Positions 53,135 through 63,093 of a stretch of 64,000 bases of DNA are shown here, piece after piece. Source of the stretch: Pyrinomonadaceae bacterium (lineage in GTDB: Bacteria; Acidobacteriota; Blastocatellia; Pyrinomonadales; Pyrinomonadaceae). Both the position numbers and the translations under genes were made by a program. The first letter of the stretch is position 1. The number at the start of each line of letters is the position of its first letter. The notes under the pieces were generated by a model. It saw only the letters and a program-made list of their open reading frames with translations. It had not been told where the DNA came from and did no database searches. Where the stretch lies: positions 186,001 to 250,000 of the forward strand of contig DASUNM010000011.1 of assembly GCA_036277115.1 (NCBI GenBank). The letters are read 5' to 3'.

Positions 53135-56100
53135 ATGAAAAAAGGTTTGATGATAATCGCCGTGTTTGCCTTGGCAGCACTTGTCCTGTGGGCGTCACCG
53201 TTTACCAGTAGCGCTCAGCAGTCCAATGACGATCCTGATGTGCCGCGACTGTGGAAGAACGTAATGAGCAAGGAAGAATATAAGCTCAGACGTGAAGAGC
53301 ATGTCAGTTTGCTGCGCGGTATCGGCACCGGCCTTCCCTTCAATCCTTCCGTCAGGATGCGAGCCATCGACCAGCTGAACTTTCAGCAGCGGCGTTTATT
53401 TGGCGAGCCAGGGCAGCAGGGAACGGGTGGCGCCGGAACGCAGACGCAATCGGCGACCTCATCAGCATCAGCGATATCAGGGACCTGGACGCCCATTGGC
53501 CCGTTCCCGATTCCGAACGGGCAGACTGTAGGAATTTCGACGCCTGTCAGTGGACGGACTGTCGCGGTGGCGATTCATCCGACGAATCCCGATATCGTTT
53601 ACGTCGGTACGGCGCAGGGTGGTTTGTACCGCAGCACAAATGGCGGAACGACGTGGATACCAATGATGGATGGCGCGCTGTCGCTGGCCATTGGCACTCT
53701 AACTTTAGCGCCTTCGAATCCTGAGATCCTGTTTGTCGGCACCGGCGAGCAAACTTTTTCAGCCAGCAGTTTCTTTGGCGTCGGTGTCTATCGCATCGAA
53801 AACGCGAGCAGCGCTAATCCAACGATTAGCGGTCCTATCAATCGTGACGCCGCTAACAACGATGTCTTCAGTGGCCGCGCGATTGGCGATATTCTCGTCC
53901 ACCCAACCGATCCAAACATAATTTTCGTAAGCACCACTTCCGGTATCGGAGGCATCGGGCCGAGCCAGCTCGGTACCGTCCCGAACCGTGGTTTGTTCCG
54001 ATCCACCAATGCCATGTCCGGCGCGCCGAGCTTTACTAAGCTGGCGGTCACGTCACATGGAGTCGGCGAAAATCGCGCAATCGTGGATCTGGTGATGGAT
54101 CCCGGCAACCCGAATCGCATCGTTGCTTCAGTGGTCGGTAACGCAGCAATCGCCACTACTAATCCGCCGCAGCCGGCAGACAACGGCGGCCTGTTCCTGA
54201 GCACGAACGCGCTCGCGCCCGTTCCTTCTTTCGCCAAGACCCTGGACATAGCCGGAACGACGTCGTCGGCGACGCGGACTGAACTCGCCATTAATAGAAT
54301 CGGTAGTGCTGTCACCATCTATGCAGCATCCGCCGTGGGCTCCGGCACAATCTATCGATCGAGTGATGGCGGCGAAACCTGGACCCAAACTGTCAATAAC
54401 AGCTTCTGTAGTCCGCAATGCTTCTATGACATTGCCATCGGCATAGACCCAACTAACGCGAACCGGGTTTACCTCGGCGGCTCGCCGGCGCTGGCTTTCG
54501 GCATTTCGACCAATGGCGGTGCTTCGTTTACCGCCAGCGAAAACGGCTTGCACGCCGACTCGCATGTGATCGAAGTCGCGCCGTCAAATCCGCAAGTCGT
54601 CTACTTCGGCAGTGACGGCGGCATTTACCGCTCGGACAATGCGGGTGCGAACTGGACCAGCCTGAGCAACTCAACGTTCAGCGCGACGCAGTTCATGAGC
54701 ATCGCGATTCATCCGTCGGATCCGAACTTCACCATTGGCGGCACACAGGACAATGGAACTGAGATGCTCCGCTTCGACGGCACGTGGACACGTACAGACT
54801 ATGGCGACGGCGGATATGCCGCGATCGATCAAAGTTCGCCAGCAGCAGGCGCGACGATGTATCACACGTACTACAACTCGAACGCGCTCGGAGGCTCAGT
54901 CGTCGGTTACGCTTTCAGCGAGGACACGAACGCCTTTGAGAATTGGAGTTTCCGCGGTTGCCAGATCGGCGGCACCGGCAACGGCATCACATGCACTGAC
55001 TCAGTCTTGTTCTATGCGCCTTTGGAACTTGGACCGGGCAGTCCGAACACCGTTTATTACGGAACCGACCGGCTCTATCGTTCGGACAATAAGGGTTTGG
55101 TCCACACGATCGTCAGCCAGGCTCCGATTGAAGTAAATCCGGGGGTGACCACACCTCCCGCAGTCGGGGCGGCGCCGCAAGCCGGTATTCCGATCAGCTC
55201 GATCGGAATCGGCCCAACCAACGACAACATCCGCCTGGTCGGTTTACGGAACGGAGGCATCTGGGGCACGACGAACGGCTCGGCCACGCTAACGAATCTC
55301 GATCCGAACAACGTGGTGCCTAATGTTTTCGTAGCGCGTGCGGCGATCGATCCCAACAATCCAAACACAGCCTATGTGACGCTGTCGGCTTTTGGGGTGG
55401 CGAGCGTTTGGAAGACGACAAGCTTGAGCGCGCCTAATTGGACGCCGGCCAGCGGTTCAGCCGACACAGCGATTCCGCAGGTGCCGGTTAATGCGTTCGT
55501 GATCGACCCCACGAATTCGAATCGCCTTATCGCCGGGACTGACATCGGCGTGTACAGCTCGGAAGATGGCGGGACGACCTGGACTCCGGTCGGTACGGGT
55601 CTGCCGCGCGTCGCGATTTTTGACATGGGGATTACTTCTGAGCGGAAGCTTCGCATCGCGACGCATGGCCGCGGGATGTGGGAAATCCTTCTGCCCGGCG
55701 CGCAGGTCAGTCAAAATCCAATCTTTGCCGGAGTGGCCCACGTCATCGACAGCCAGCAATGTGATCGTCTGACGCTGTCCTGGCTACCTGCCAACTCTAC
55801 TAATCCAAGCGCCGACATCGTGTACGACATTTATCGAGTCAGTTCGATGCCTGAAGGCGATGGGACGCAGGAACCGCGCTTCGCGCCTTCTTCGGCAAAC
55901 CAGATCGCTTCGGGAGTTCGCGGCGCCACATATGCGGATGGCGGACTCACTCGGAACCAGCCTTATTACTACATCGTCCACGCGCGCGACCTGCACAACG
56001 GACGCATCGATACAAACAATAACGGAAACCGGATCGTGCGCGTCGGGGCGCCGACGTCGCCGAACACAGGCGGTGTGCCGCTGTTTGCGAAAGAGACGTT

Positions 56101-57286
56101 CGATACCTCAGCCGCCAACAGTCGCTTTACTCCCGGTCTTCAGGATTCAGCAGCCCCGAATCAGAGTCTTCCGGCTTTCCAACGTGTGCAGAATCTCGAT
56201 TTCGGCGGGACTTCTTCCGCGGGAATGTACGCGCCGGACTTCAGTCCCGGGGACGAGCTCGGAGCTCCGGACCCGGCCGGAACTCACCACGGAGCGGTAA
56301 GCGACTTTTCCGCCATCATCGGTCCGTTTACGGTAACGGCCGATTCGATCATGGAATTCGACCATCGCTTTAATACGGAGTCAGGCTTTGACGGCGGCGT
56401 TATGGAAGTTGCACTCGGCGTGCCAAGCTTCAACGCCACTCCGTTCCCGGACAATGTGACGACCTTCGATCTTGGTAATCACATGATTCAGAACGGTTAC
56501 AACGGCAAACTCGACGGGCTACTGGTTAATCCCGTCATGTTGTCCCCGTTACAGGGACGGCGCGCCTTCACCGGCTCCCGCGGTTTGAGTCGCACGAAAA
56601 TTTCGTTGCGGGCATTTGCCAACGGTGGACCGCTTAATCCAAGTGCCCTGCCGGTTTATATCCGGTTCCGCATGACTTCGGACGCCGCGTCGACGCCCGG
56701 CGTGCTGAGTGGTTGGTACATCGACAATGTTTCAATCAGCGACCTTAGTAGCTGCGTTTTGCCACCACCTCCGGCGCCCAACGTAACTTCGTTGGTCAGT
56801 CTGGCGACGGCCAATCCAGGTTCGTCGGGCGGCGTCAGCCAGTACGACCTGACCGTTAAGAACGTGTCAGCGCAGGCTATCTATGCGCCGTTGCGGCTCG
56901 AGGTCGCCAGCATTAGTTCCTCCAGCGGACGCGTGACGGTCGCCAATGCTGACAATGGCCAAACCGGCGCGGGCGCGGGATGGGATTACAGCACGAAGGT
57001 TGGCGGCGACAACACTCTGTCACCTAATGAAACTTCGTGGGCGCGGACGTTGAAATTCAACAATCCAAACAATGAAGCATTCACCGTCAACTTCAGAATC
57101 ACCGGGTATCTCGATCCAAGTGCCGCGGCCGCAGCGTCCGGTGGCGGTTCATCCGGTGGAGGCGGTAGCGGAGGGTCAGAACAATCAACTTCCAGCGGGC
57201 TGGGTCCAGCCAGTGTCATGCCGGCGCTTCATAGCCTGACATACAACCCGCTGCTTAAGACTGTTACGTCGAAACTTCTTAAGTAG
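53135..57286 (+). CDS. Giant secreted Asp-box beta-propeller protein with shared C-terminal module
   Basis: A 1383-residue exported protein. Signal peptide (to about SSAQQ), a short helical region, then beta-propeller repeats of the sortilin/BNR type with Asp-boxes RSTNGGTTW, RSSDGGETW, RSDNAGANW and SSEDGGTTW between about residues 130 and 850. A lectin-like region follows (about 985-1200, ending in GWYIDNVSISDL). Residues about 1216-1345 are the shared module (VTSLVSLATANPGSSGGVSQ, ANADNGQ), then a Gly/Ser-rich linker and tail NPLLKTVTSKLLK. No active-site residues of a glycoside hydrolase can be claimed. Role may be binding or polymer attack at the surface. Confidence 0.85.
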   Translation: MKKGLMIIAVFALAALVLWASPFTSSAQQSNDDPDVPRLWKNVMSKEEYKLRREEHVSLLRGIGTGLPFNPSVRMRAIDQLNFQQRRLFGEPGQQGTGGAGTQTQSATSSASAISGTWTPIGPFPIPNGQTVGISTPVSGRTVAVAIHPTNPDIVYVGTAQGGLYRSTNGGTTWIPMMDGALSLAIGTLTLAPSNPEILFVGTGEQTFSASSFFGVGVYRIENASSANPTISGPINRDAANNDVFSGRAIGDILVHPTDPNIIFVSTTSGIGGIGPSQLGTVPNRGLFRSTNAMSGAPSFTKLAVTSHGVGENRAIVDLVMDPGNPNRIVASVVGNAAIATTNPPQPADNGGLFLSTNALAPVPSFAKTLDIAGTTSSATRTELAINRIGSAVTIYAASAVGSGTIYRSSDGGETWTQTVNNSFCSPQCFYDIAIGIDPTNANRVYLGGSPALAFGISTNGGASFTASENGLHADSHVIEVAPSNPQVVYFGSDGGIYRSDNAGANWTSLSNSTFSATQFMSIAIHPSDPNFTIGGTQDNGTEMLRFDGTWTRTDYGDGGYAAIDQSSPAAGATMYHTYYNSNALGGSVVGYAFSEDTNAFENWSFRGCQIGGTGNGITCTDSVLFYAPLELGPGSPNTVYYGTDRLYRSDNKGLVHTIVSQAPIEVNPGVTTPPAVGAAPQAGIPISSIGIGPTNDNIRLVGLRNGGIWGTTNGSATLTNLDPNNVVPNVFVARAAIDPNNPNTAYVTLSAFGVASVWKTTSLSAPNWTPASGSADTAIPQVPVNAFVIDPTNSNRLIAGTDIGVYSSEDGGTTWTPVGTGLPRVAIFDMGITSERKLRIATHGRGMWEILLPGAQVSQNPIFAGVAHVIDSQQCDRLTLSWLPANSTNPSADIVYDIYRVSSMPEGDGTQEPRFAPSSANQIASGVRGATYADGGLTRNQPYYYIVHARDLHNGRIDTNNNGNRIVRVGAPTSPNTGGVPLFAKETFDTSAANSRFTPGLQDSAAPNQSLPAFQRVQNLDFGGTSSAGMYAPDFSPGDELGAPDPAGTHHGAVSDFSAIIGPFTVTADSIMEFDHRFNTESGFDGGVMEVALGVPSFNATPFPDNVTTFDLGNHMIQNGYNGKLDGLLVNPVMLSPLQGRRAFTGSRGLSRTKISLRAFANGGPLNPSALPVYIRFRMTSDAASTPGVLSGWYIDNVSISDLSSCVLPPPPAPNVTSLVSLATANPGSSGGVSQYDLTVKNVSAQAIYAPLRLEVASISSSSGRVTVANADNGQTGAGAGWDYSTKVGGDNTLSPNETSWARTLKFNNPNNEAFTVNFRITGYLDPSAAAAASGGGSSGGGGSGGSEQSTSSGLGPASVMPALHSLTYNPLLKTVTSKLLK

Positions 57287-57292
57287 AATTCC

Positions 57293-57332
57293 GAGCCAGA
57301 CAGAAACGAATTTTGTCTGGCTCGATTCTTTT
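57293..57332 (+). terminator. Terminator after the propeller gene
   Basis: GAGCCAGACA (57293-57302) pairs with TGTCTGGCTC (57314-57323), followed by GATTCTTTTC. It is closely similar to the terminator at 53035. Confidence 0.8.
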
Positions 57333-57420
57333 CGGACATGGCGTGCGAGAGCTCTCGCGCAGCTAAAAGGGGAGTGACTCAAGAATGTCGGCTCGTGACC
57401 GATAGAGAAGGAGTTTCCAA

Positions 57421-60375
57421 ATGTTCAAGCGTGACCAGGCAATTAAAGGCTCCAAGACCTCACGTCGGCGATTCTCACTCGCGGCGGCGGTGTGGGTGTT
57501 GTTGACGGCCATCTTGATGGTGATTAGCTCCGGCGCTTACGGTGCAAATTCGGCTTCGAGAACGGTATCTGAGGCTAATTCGCCAACAACTTTGGGGCGC
57601 CAAATCCAGACGCCGAGTCCGTCCCCGACGCCTAATGTCAACACGATTACATTTGGAAACAACACGATGGCCGATTTCTCCGCCACCAGCGGCGAGCCGA
57701 TCATCAAGGTCAACAAGCAAGACCGCATCTTCGTGACTACGCCCTTTGGCTTGAGCACTTCGATCAGCATGCTCTGGCGTTCGGACGATGGCGGCCGTAG
57801 CTACCTGCCGCTCGGGCCTCCGATCCTGCGCGACGCCGCGTTGGGACCAGGGGGTGGCGATTCAGACGTGGATTTTGACGATCATAACCGCGTTTACTTT
57901 ATCGATCTCTGGGCCGGTTGTGTCACTGTCGCGGTTTCTGAAGATGGCGGCAACACATTCCCGACGGACCGGACCAGCTACGTATCGTGCATCAGCGGCG
58001 AGACGATGGGCGCGATTGATGACCGGCAATGGATCGCAGCCTACGGCGACGGAAGGGCCTACATGACTTGGCGCCGGTTCACGGGTCTTTCGCCCCTGCC
58101 GTTTTACATGTTCAGGACCCGCGATGCCGGGCGGACTTGGGACCAAGGTCGAGAACTCGGCCTGGTCTCGCAATCGGGTCCGCTCAAGATCGACAAGACG
58201 AAGCGGCGCGTGACGGTCGGAGGCCAGGAGCGCGACGCCATACTCATCTATCAGATCTATTTCAATGGAAACGATATTCGCATGTTCCGGATGACGGACC
58301 TCGACGACGGCAGCGACCCAGTCGTCGAAGACTTTCGCATCTATAACGGGGGCAGCGAAGACACGAGCAACGTCTTCCCGGTGATAACCGTTGACCGCGC
58401 CGGCAACCTGTATGCTGCCTGGTCCCAGGCGCAATCAACGCCGGGCACCAGCCAGAGGATATTCATGGCGACTTCCACCGACCGCGGCCAAACCTGGTCG
58501 CCGCGTAAGCAGGTCAGCACCTTCACGGGCACAAACATAATGCCCTGGATCGTGGCGGGCGATCCCGGTCGTGCGGCAATCGTTTGGTATCGAAGCGCGG
58601 TCGCCGGAAACCCGAACAGTCTGGCGAGCGAGTGGATGATTCACATGGCGCAAACGCTGAACGCGTTTGACGCTGTGCCAACTTTCCAGACCGTGCCGGT
58701 GAGCCAAAACATCGTGCACCGCGGAGAGATTTGCACGGATGGAACGACCTGCGACGCGACGGGGCGCGACCGAAGTTTCCTCGAATACCCCTCTATTGAC
58801 ATGGACTCGACCGGTGCGGCGGTGGTTGTGTATAACGACAACACTAACCAATCCGAAGGCCCTTACGTGATGACGGCCAAGCAGGCGTCGGGGCCGAGCT
58901 TGCTGGCGTCGGTCGGATTTTTGGGAGGAGGACCGGGCACAGTTTCGGTCACCACGCCGGCTGCCGATTCAACCATCCGGACCAACAGTCTCACCATCGA
59001 AGGCACACACACTGTTCCACCAAAGAACTTCGACCGGGACGAAACGGGTGACGCGCACTTCCGCTCTACGGGGGCGAATATGCCTGGGGCCGACCTGCGC
59101 TCGGTCGTGCTGCGGGAAGAGGGAGACGCGCTGGTACTGACGATGCAGGTTGCGGACCTAACACCCGCTGCAAGATCCAGTGCGGCCGCGTCGGTAGCAA
59201 ACGGCGATGGCATGCTTTACTTGACGCAGTGGGACTATGCCGACACGGTTTATTGGCTTGGCGCCGAAGCGCGTGCGACGGGCACAAGCTACTACACCGG
59301 CACGCTAGGCATGATCCGCTCGGCGACGTCGAAGAAATTTATTACCTACAACCCGGACCCGGTTAAGTCGCAGCAGGTCCAGGGGCAAATGACGCAAGCC
59401 GTGCCAGGCGTAATCACGATTCGAGTTCCGAAAAACCAGGTGGGCAGTCCACCAACCGGCGCGCAGTTCCACTCGCTTACGGGTTATGCGCTTTCAGAGC
59501 GTGGGCCACTTATTCCTATCGGCACAAATCTGCCCAACGGGCCGTTTCCTGCGCCAAAGACGAGCGGCGTCACGCCTGGTCCGACGTCGCTGCCCGTGCA
59601 ACTCGACGCTGCGGGGGCGGTGACATACACAGTAGGCGCCGGCGTTCCGACATTAGACGGCATCGTTGAAGTCTCGGTCGACGATCCGACCTTTAGCTCG
59701 CCGCGACTCGCATCGTTCTCAACCGATCTGGGAGAAGCGCGTTGGCAGTTGCCGCTGTCAGTCGCTGAGATGACAACAGGTTTGCACATGGTCTATGTGC
59801 GGCAGCGCATCAATGGTCGCGTTCCGTCGCCCGTCGTCTCAGTGCCGTTTACCGTGGCGGACACGATCGAACAAACCGTCACTTCGATGGTCAGCTTCGC
59901 CACCTCGAATGCGCGATCATCCGGAGGCATCAGCCAGTACGACATGACGATCAGGAACATATCGTCACAGACGATCTTTGCGCCGGTGCGTCTTGAAGTT
60001 GCCAGCATTACTTCGGCCGGCAGCACTGTGACGGTCGCTAACGCCAACAACGGACTGGCTGGTCCCGGCGCCGCGTGGGACTACAGCAGTAAGCTTGGGG
60101 CTGATAACGCGCTAACCGCGAACGAATTGTCAGGTGCGGTTAATCTTCGATTCAACAACCCGAACAACGTGGCGTTCACAGTGGTTTTCAGGGTCATCGG
60201 CGGCCTGGCCCGGGCGTCCGGCTCGAGCGCGACGAGCCATGAAGCCGGCGCAGCCACCCCCAGCAGCGCTGCAGCGCCCGGGCCTGCCGGGACAGGCTCT
60301 GTGCCCGAGGTACTGTTGGGTGTTAGCTACAACCCGGTGCTGAACCTTGTGACGGTAACGTCCCTAAAACCGTAG
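57421..60375 (+). CDS. Secreted Asp-box (sialidase-like) protein with shared C-terminal module
   Basis: A 984-residue exported protein. Signal peptide ends near SGAYGANSAS; Asp-box repeats RSDDGGRSY, SEDGGNTF, TRDAGRTW and STDRGQTW lie between about residues 115 and 370, typical of BNR/sialidase-like propellers. A beta-sandwich region covers about 490-800. The last 165 residues are the shared module (VTSMVSFATSNARSSGGISQ, VANANNG), a Ser/Ala/Pro linker and tail NPVLNLVTVTSLKP. AAGGAG precedes ATG 57421. Substrate unknown; sialidase catalytic residues were not identified. Confidence 0.85.
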   Translation: MFKRDQAIKGSKTSRRRFSLAAAVWVLLTAILMVISSGAYGANSASRTVSEANSPTTLGRQIQTPSPSPTPNVNTITFGNNTMADFSATSGEPIIKVNKQDRIFVTTPFGLSTSISMLWRSDDGGRSYLPLGPPILRDAALGPGGGDSDVDFDDHNRVYFIDLWAGCVTVAVSEDGGNTFPTDRTSYVSCISGETMGAIDDRQWIAAYGDGRAYMTWRRFTGLSPLPFYMFRTRDAGRTWDQGRELGLVSQSGPLKIDKTKRRVTVGGQERDAILIYQIYFNGNDIRMFRMTDLDDGSDPVVEDFRIYNGGSEDTSNVFPVITVDRAGNLYAAWSQAQSTPGTSQRIFMATSTDRGQTWSPRKQVSTFTGTNIMPWIVAGDPGRAAIVWYRSAVAGNPNSLASEWMIHMAQTLNAFDAVPTFQTVPVSQNIVHRGEICTDGTTCDATGRDRSFLEYPSIDMDSTGAAVVVYNDNTNQSEGPYVMTAKQASGPSLLASVGFLGGGPGTVSVTTPAADSTIRTNSLTIEGTHTVPPKNFDRDETGDAHFRSTGANMPGADLRSVVLREEGDALVLTMQVADLTPAARSSAAASVANGDGMLYLTQWDYADTVYWLGAEARATGTSYYTGTLGMIRSATSKKFITYNPDPVKSQQVQGQMTQAVPGVITIRVPKNQVGSPPTGAQFHSLTGYALSERGPLIPIGTNLPNGPFPAPKTSGVTPGPTSLPVQLDAAGAVTYTVGAGVPTLDGIVEVSVDDPTFSSPRLASFSTDLGEARWQLPLSVAEMTTGLHMVYVRQRINGRVPSPVVSVPFTVADTIEQTVTSMVSFATSNARSSGGISQYDMTIRNISSQTIFAPVRLEVASITSAGSTVTVANANNGLAGPGAAWDYSSKLGADNALTANELSGAVNLRFNNPNNVAFTVVFRVIGGLARASGSSATSHEAGAATPSSAAAPGPAGTGSVPEVLLGVSYNPVLNLVTVTSLKP

Positions 60376-60433
60376 GTAAGGGAAAGAACAAGAGCCGAAT
60401 CCCATAAACTGGCTTGTGCCGGCTGAACTTAGC

Positions 60434-60474
60434 GCCTCTTCGAGCTGACTCCACAGTTCGGAGAGGCACTTTTC
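60434..60474 (+). terminator. Terminator after the sialidase-like gene
   Basis: GCCTCTTCGAGCTG (60434-60447) pairs with CAGTTCGGAGAGGC (60454-60467) with two mismatches, followed by ACTTTTC. Ends the cluster of six secreted-protein genes. Confidence 0.75.
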
Positions 60475-60636
60475 TATCGGCTCTCCAACTCTTTCTCTTG
60501 TTTTCGCTTTAGCCGCTATCGTATAGTCAAACACGGAGTCGCCCCGCTATTTACTCCGCACTGCAAGTCATTCACCGGCTGCCCCGCCGGTATCCTCGTT
60601 AGCTAATTTTCAGCAGTCCTCGCACGTTCATTCCGC

Positions 60637-61959
60637 ATGACCAGTACATCTGAGTCGTATAGCACTCGCACAAACCGGCCGAAGCTCGTTCCGGGAACTG
60701 AACTGCAGAATCGTTATCGCGTCGTGCGCCAGCTCGGCAAAGGCGGGATGGGTGCAGTCTATGAAGCGATCGATGTGCGACTGGATGTGACCGTCGCGAT
60801 CAAGGAAGCGTTTTCCACCGACGCGCGCCTGCGAAAACAGTTTGAGCATGAAGCGCGTTTGCTCGCGCAGCTTCATCACGCGGCCCTGCCGCGCGTCATG
60901 GACTATTTCAGTGAAGGCGAACGCGTGTTCCTGGTGATGCAGTTTATTGAGGGGGAAGATCTCGCCGAGATCATCGCCAGGCAACCCGGACCCTTGCCAA
61001 GGAGCACCGTGATTGCGTGGGCAGATCAGCTACTCGACGCGCTCATTTATCTACACACGCGCGCGCGGCAGATAATTCATCGCGACATCAAACCGCACAA
61101 TTTGAAACTGACTGCCGACGGAAAGATCGCCTTGCTCGATTTTGGTTTGGCGAAAACTGATTCCGACACGTCGGCAGTAAATTCTTCCTCCAGCATTTTT
61201 GGCTTCACCCGCCGCTACTCGCCGCCTGAGCAGATGCAGGATCAAGGTACTTCTCCCCAAAGTGACATCTACGCGCTCGGCGCAACGCTCTATCACTTGC
61301 TGACTGGAGTGAAGCCGCCGGACGCGATGGTGCGGACGAAGTCGATTGCCAAGGCAGAAGCCGATCCGTTGCAGCCGGCGCATGAGCTTCACGCCGCGGT
61401 TGGTCCAGAGATCTCGGCCATCCTGCTGAAGGCGATGGAGTTGAATCCCGCTCGTCGATTCAAGGATGCAAACGAATTTCGCGAGGCGCTGAAACAACTG
61501 GGGCGTGAGAACATGCGCGCGCTGCCAAACTGGAGCGAGCAGGGCGCCAGCGATGGCGCCGGTCGTCCCCACATTAACGTCACCGTTGTGAGGCAACCGA
61601 CCGTCGATCCTTTTGATAGCTACTCGATCTTGAAGCCGGCCGAAATGGATTGGTTGTTACCCAAGCCCAGCCGTCGTCCGTTTGTGGTCATTGCGCTTAT
61701 CGGTTTGGTGCTGGTCGGCGGTGTTTTCGCTTTCTCAGACGCGAACGGTTGGCCCGACGTGTCGAAGGCTGCAGTTGATTATGTGAGAGCTAAACGCGGC
61801 ACCAGCGACGATAAGAAGCCGCTGGAAAACTCGCGCCCAAACAGTCAGGTGAATCTGCGCAGCTCAGAACGTGCCGGCAAGCACTCGCGGAACGAACAAC
61901 GAAATCGAAAGTCGCAGAACGGAAGAGCACAGACAAAGCGAACCGTTAGCGAGCGCTAG
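60637..61959 (+). CDS. Membrane Ser/Thr protein kinase (PknB-like)
   Basis: A 440-residue Hanks-type kinase. Glycine loop LGKGGMGAVYEA (about 33-44), ATP lysine K56 (VAIKEAF), catalytic IIHRDIKPHNLKL, DFG in LLDFGLAKTD and the activation-loop end YSPPEQ. The kinase domain ends near 285; a single membrane helix at about 346-367 (FVVIALIGLVLVGGVFAF) is followed by a short basic, Asn/Arg/Lys-rich outer part rather than PASTA repeats. Its end overlaps the convergent hemH gene by 14 bases. Targets unknown. Confidence 0.93.
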   Translation: MTSTSESYSTRTNRPKLVPGTELQNRYRVVRQLGKGGMGAVYEAIDVRLDVTVAIKEAFSTDARLRKQFEHEARLLAQLHHAALPRVMDYFSEGERVFLVMQFIEGEDLAEIIARQPGPLPRSTVIAWADQLLDALIYLHTRARQIIHRDIKPHNLKLTADGKIALLDFGLAKTDSDTSAVNSSSSIFGFTRRYSPPEQMQDQGTSPQSDIYALGATLYHLLTGVKPPDAMVRTKSIAKAEADPLQPAHELHAAVGPEISAILLKAMELNPARRFKDANEFREALKQLGRENMRALPNWSEQGASDGAGRPHINVTVVRQPTVDPFDSYSILKPAEMDWLLPKPSRRPFVVIALIGLVLVGGVFAFSDANGWPDVSKAAVDYVRAKRGTSDDKKPLENSRPNSQVNLRSSERAGKHSRNEQRNRKSQNGRAQTKRTVSER

Positions 61960-63007
61960 CCGCTGACACGCTCACTAGCTGAGGCTGGTCCACAGTCGTC
62001 CGAATTAGATTGGCCGCGGCCCTGACCCAGAGTGGATGTTCGTTGACGCAGGGAATCAGGGATAGCTCTTCACCGCCCGCTTCTTTAAATTCCTCGCGGC
62101 CGCGAATTCCAATTTCTTCCAAGGTCTCAAGACAATCGGCCACAAACGAAGGGCAGGCGACGGCAATTCTCTTGATGCCGCGCTTCGGCAACTCCTCCAG
62201 GAGCTTTTCAAACGAGGGGCCGATCCATTCGTCTTTGCCGAACTGCGATTGAAAGCAGGTGGTGAACTCGTCCGGTTTCAAGTCCAGGGCCGACGCGATG
62301 GCGCGCGAAGTCGCGTGGCATTGCGCGCGATAACAATTTTGATTCCCTGAACCGATTTGCGCGCAGCAGGCATCATTGTTTTGGCAATAACCGGCGGTGT
62401 CGATTTGCTTGATATGACGAACAGGGACGCCGTGATAGCTGAACAGAAGGTGGTCGGCTGAGTGTGTCTCGAAATGTTCTCTGACAATCCACGCCCACGC
62501 TTCGATGAGTCCTGGATCGACGTAGAACGGATCGACAAACTTCAGCTTGTCGGTCAGCGCGAGCTTCTTCGCTTGCTTCTTTGTTTCGGCCACCGCTGTT
62601 TGGAAACTAGACTGTGTGTATTGCGGATAGAGCGGAACTGCCACGATGCGATCAACGCCAGCCTTTTTCAGATTCGCTAACGCTGCCTGGATCGACGGAT
62701 TGCCGTACCGCATGCCAATCTCGATCACGTAGTCGTCTGACAATTCGCTTGCGAGGCCTGTCGCGAACCTCCGCGTGTACACCAGCAACGGCGAGCCTTC
62801 TTCCATTTGAATCTTCTGATAGTGCTCCGCGATGTAGTGTTTACGCCGCGGCACAATGACTCGATTCACCAGCAGCCAGCGTTTGAGGTAAGGCATGTCG
62901 AGCACGTACTCGTCCATTAGAAATTGACGCAGATACGGGCCCAACGCCTCCGGTGTCGGTTCGTCGGGTGTGCCTATGTTGGTTAGTAGAACGCCGGTGG
63001 TAGTCAT
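61946..63007 (-). CDS. hemH: Ferrochelatase
   Basis: A 353-residue enzyme inserting Fe(II) into protoporphyrin IX, the last step of protoheme synthesis. It starts with VLLTNIGTPDEPTPEALGPY; the catalytic histidine is in FSYHGVPVRHI and the glutamate in ADCLETLEEIGIRG. A group of cysteines (CQNNDACC, then NCYRAQC) could hold an iron-sulfur cluster, as in some bacterial ferrochelatases. It converges on the kinase gene with a 14-base overlap. Confidence 0.93.
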   Translation of the reverse strand: MTTTGVLLTNIGTPDEPTPEALGPYLRQFLMDEYVLDMPYLKRWLLVNRVIVPRRKHYIAEHYQKIQMEEGSPLLVYTRRFATGLASELSDDYVIEIGMRYGNPSIQAALANLKKAGVDRIVAVPLYPQYTQSSFQTAVAETKKQAKKLALTDKLKFVDPFYVDPGLIEAWAWIVREHFETHSADHLLFSYHGVPVRHIKQIDTAGYCQNNDACCAQIGSGNQNCYRAQCHATSRAIASALDLKPDEFTTCFQSQFGKDEWIGPSFEKLLEELPKRGIKRIAVACPSFVADCLETLEEIGIRGREEFKEAGGEELSLIPCVNEHPLWVRAAANLIRTTVDQPQLVSVSAASAR

Positions 63008-63093
63008 GCAGTTTGGTTTGAAGCGTAACGGATTCTCGCACTAAACAACGGTGGAAAGCTATTTGCTACTCGTCGGAACCGGTCAGCGAGTTC

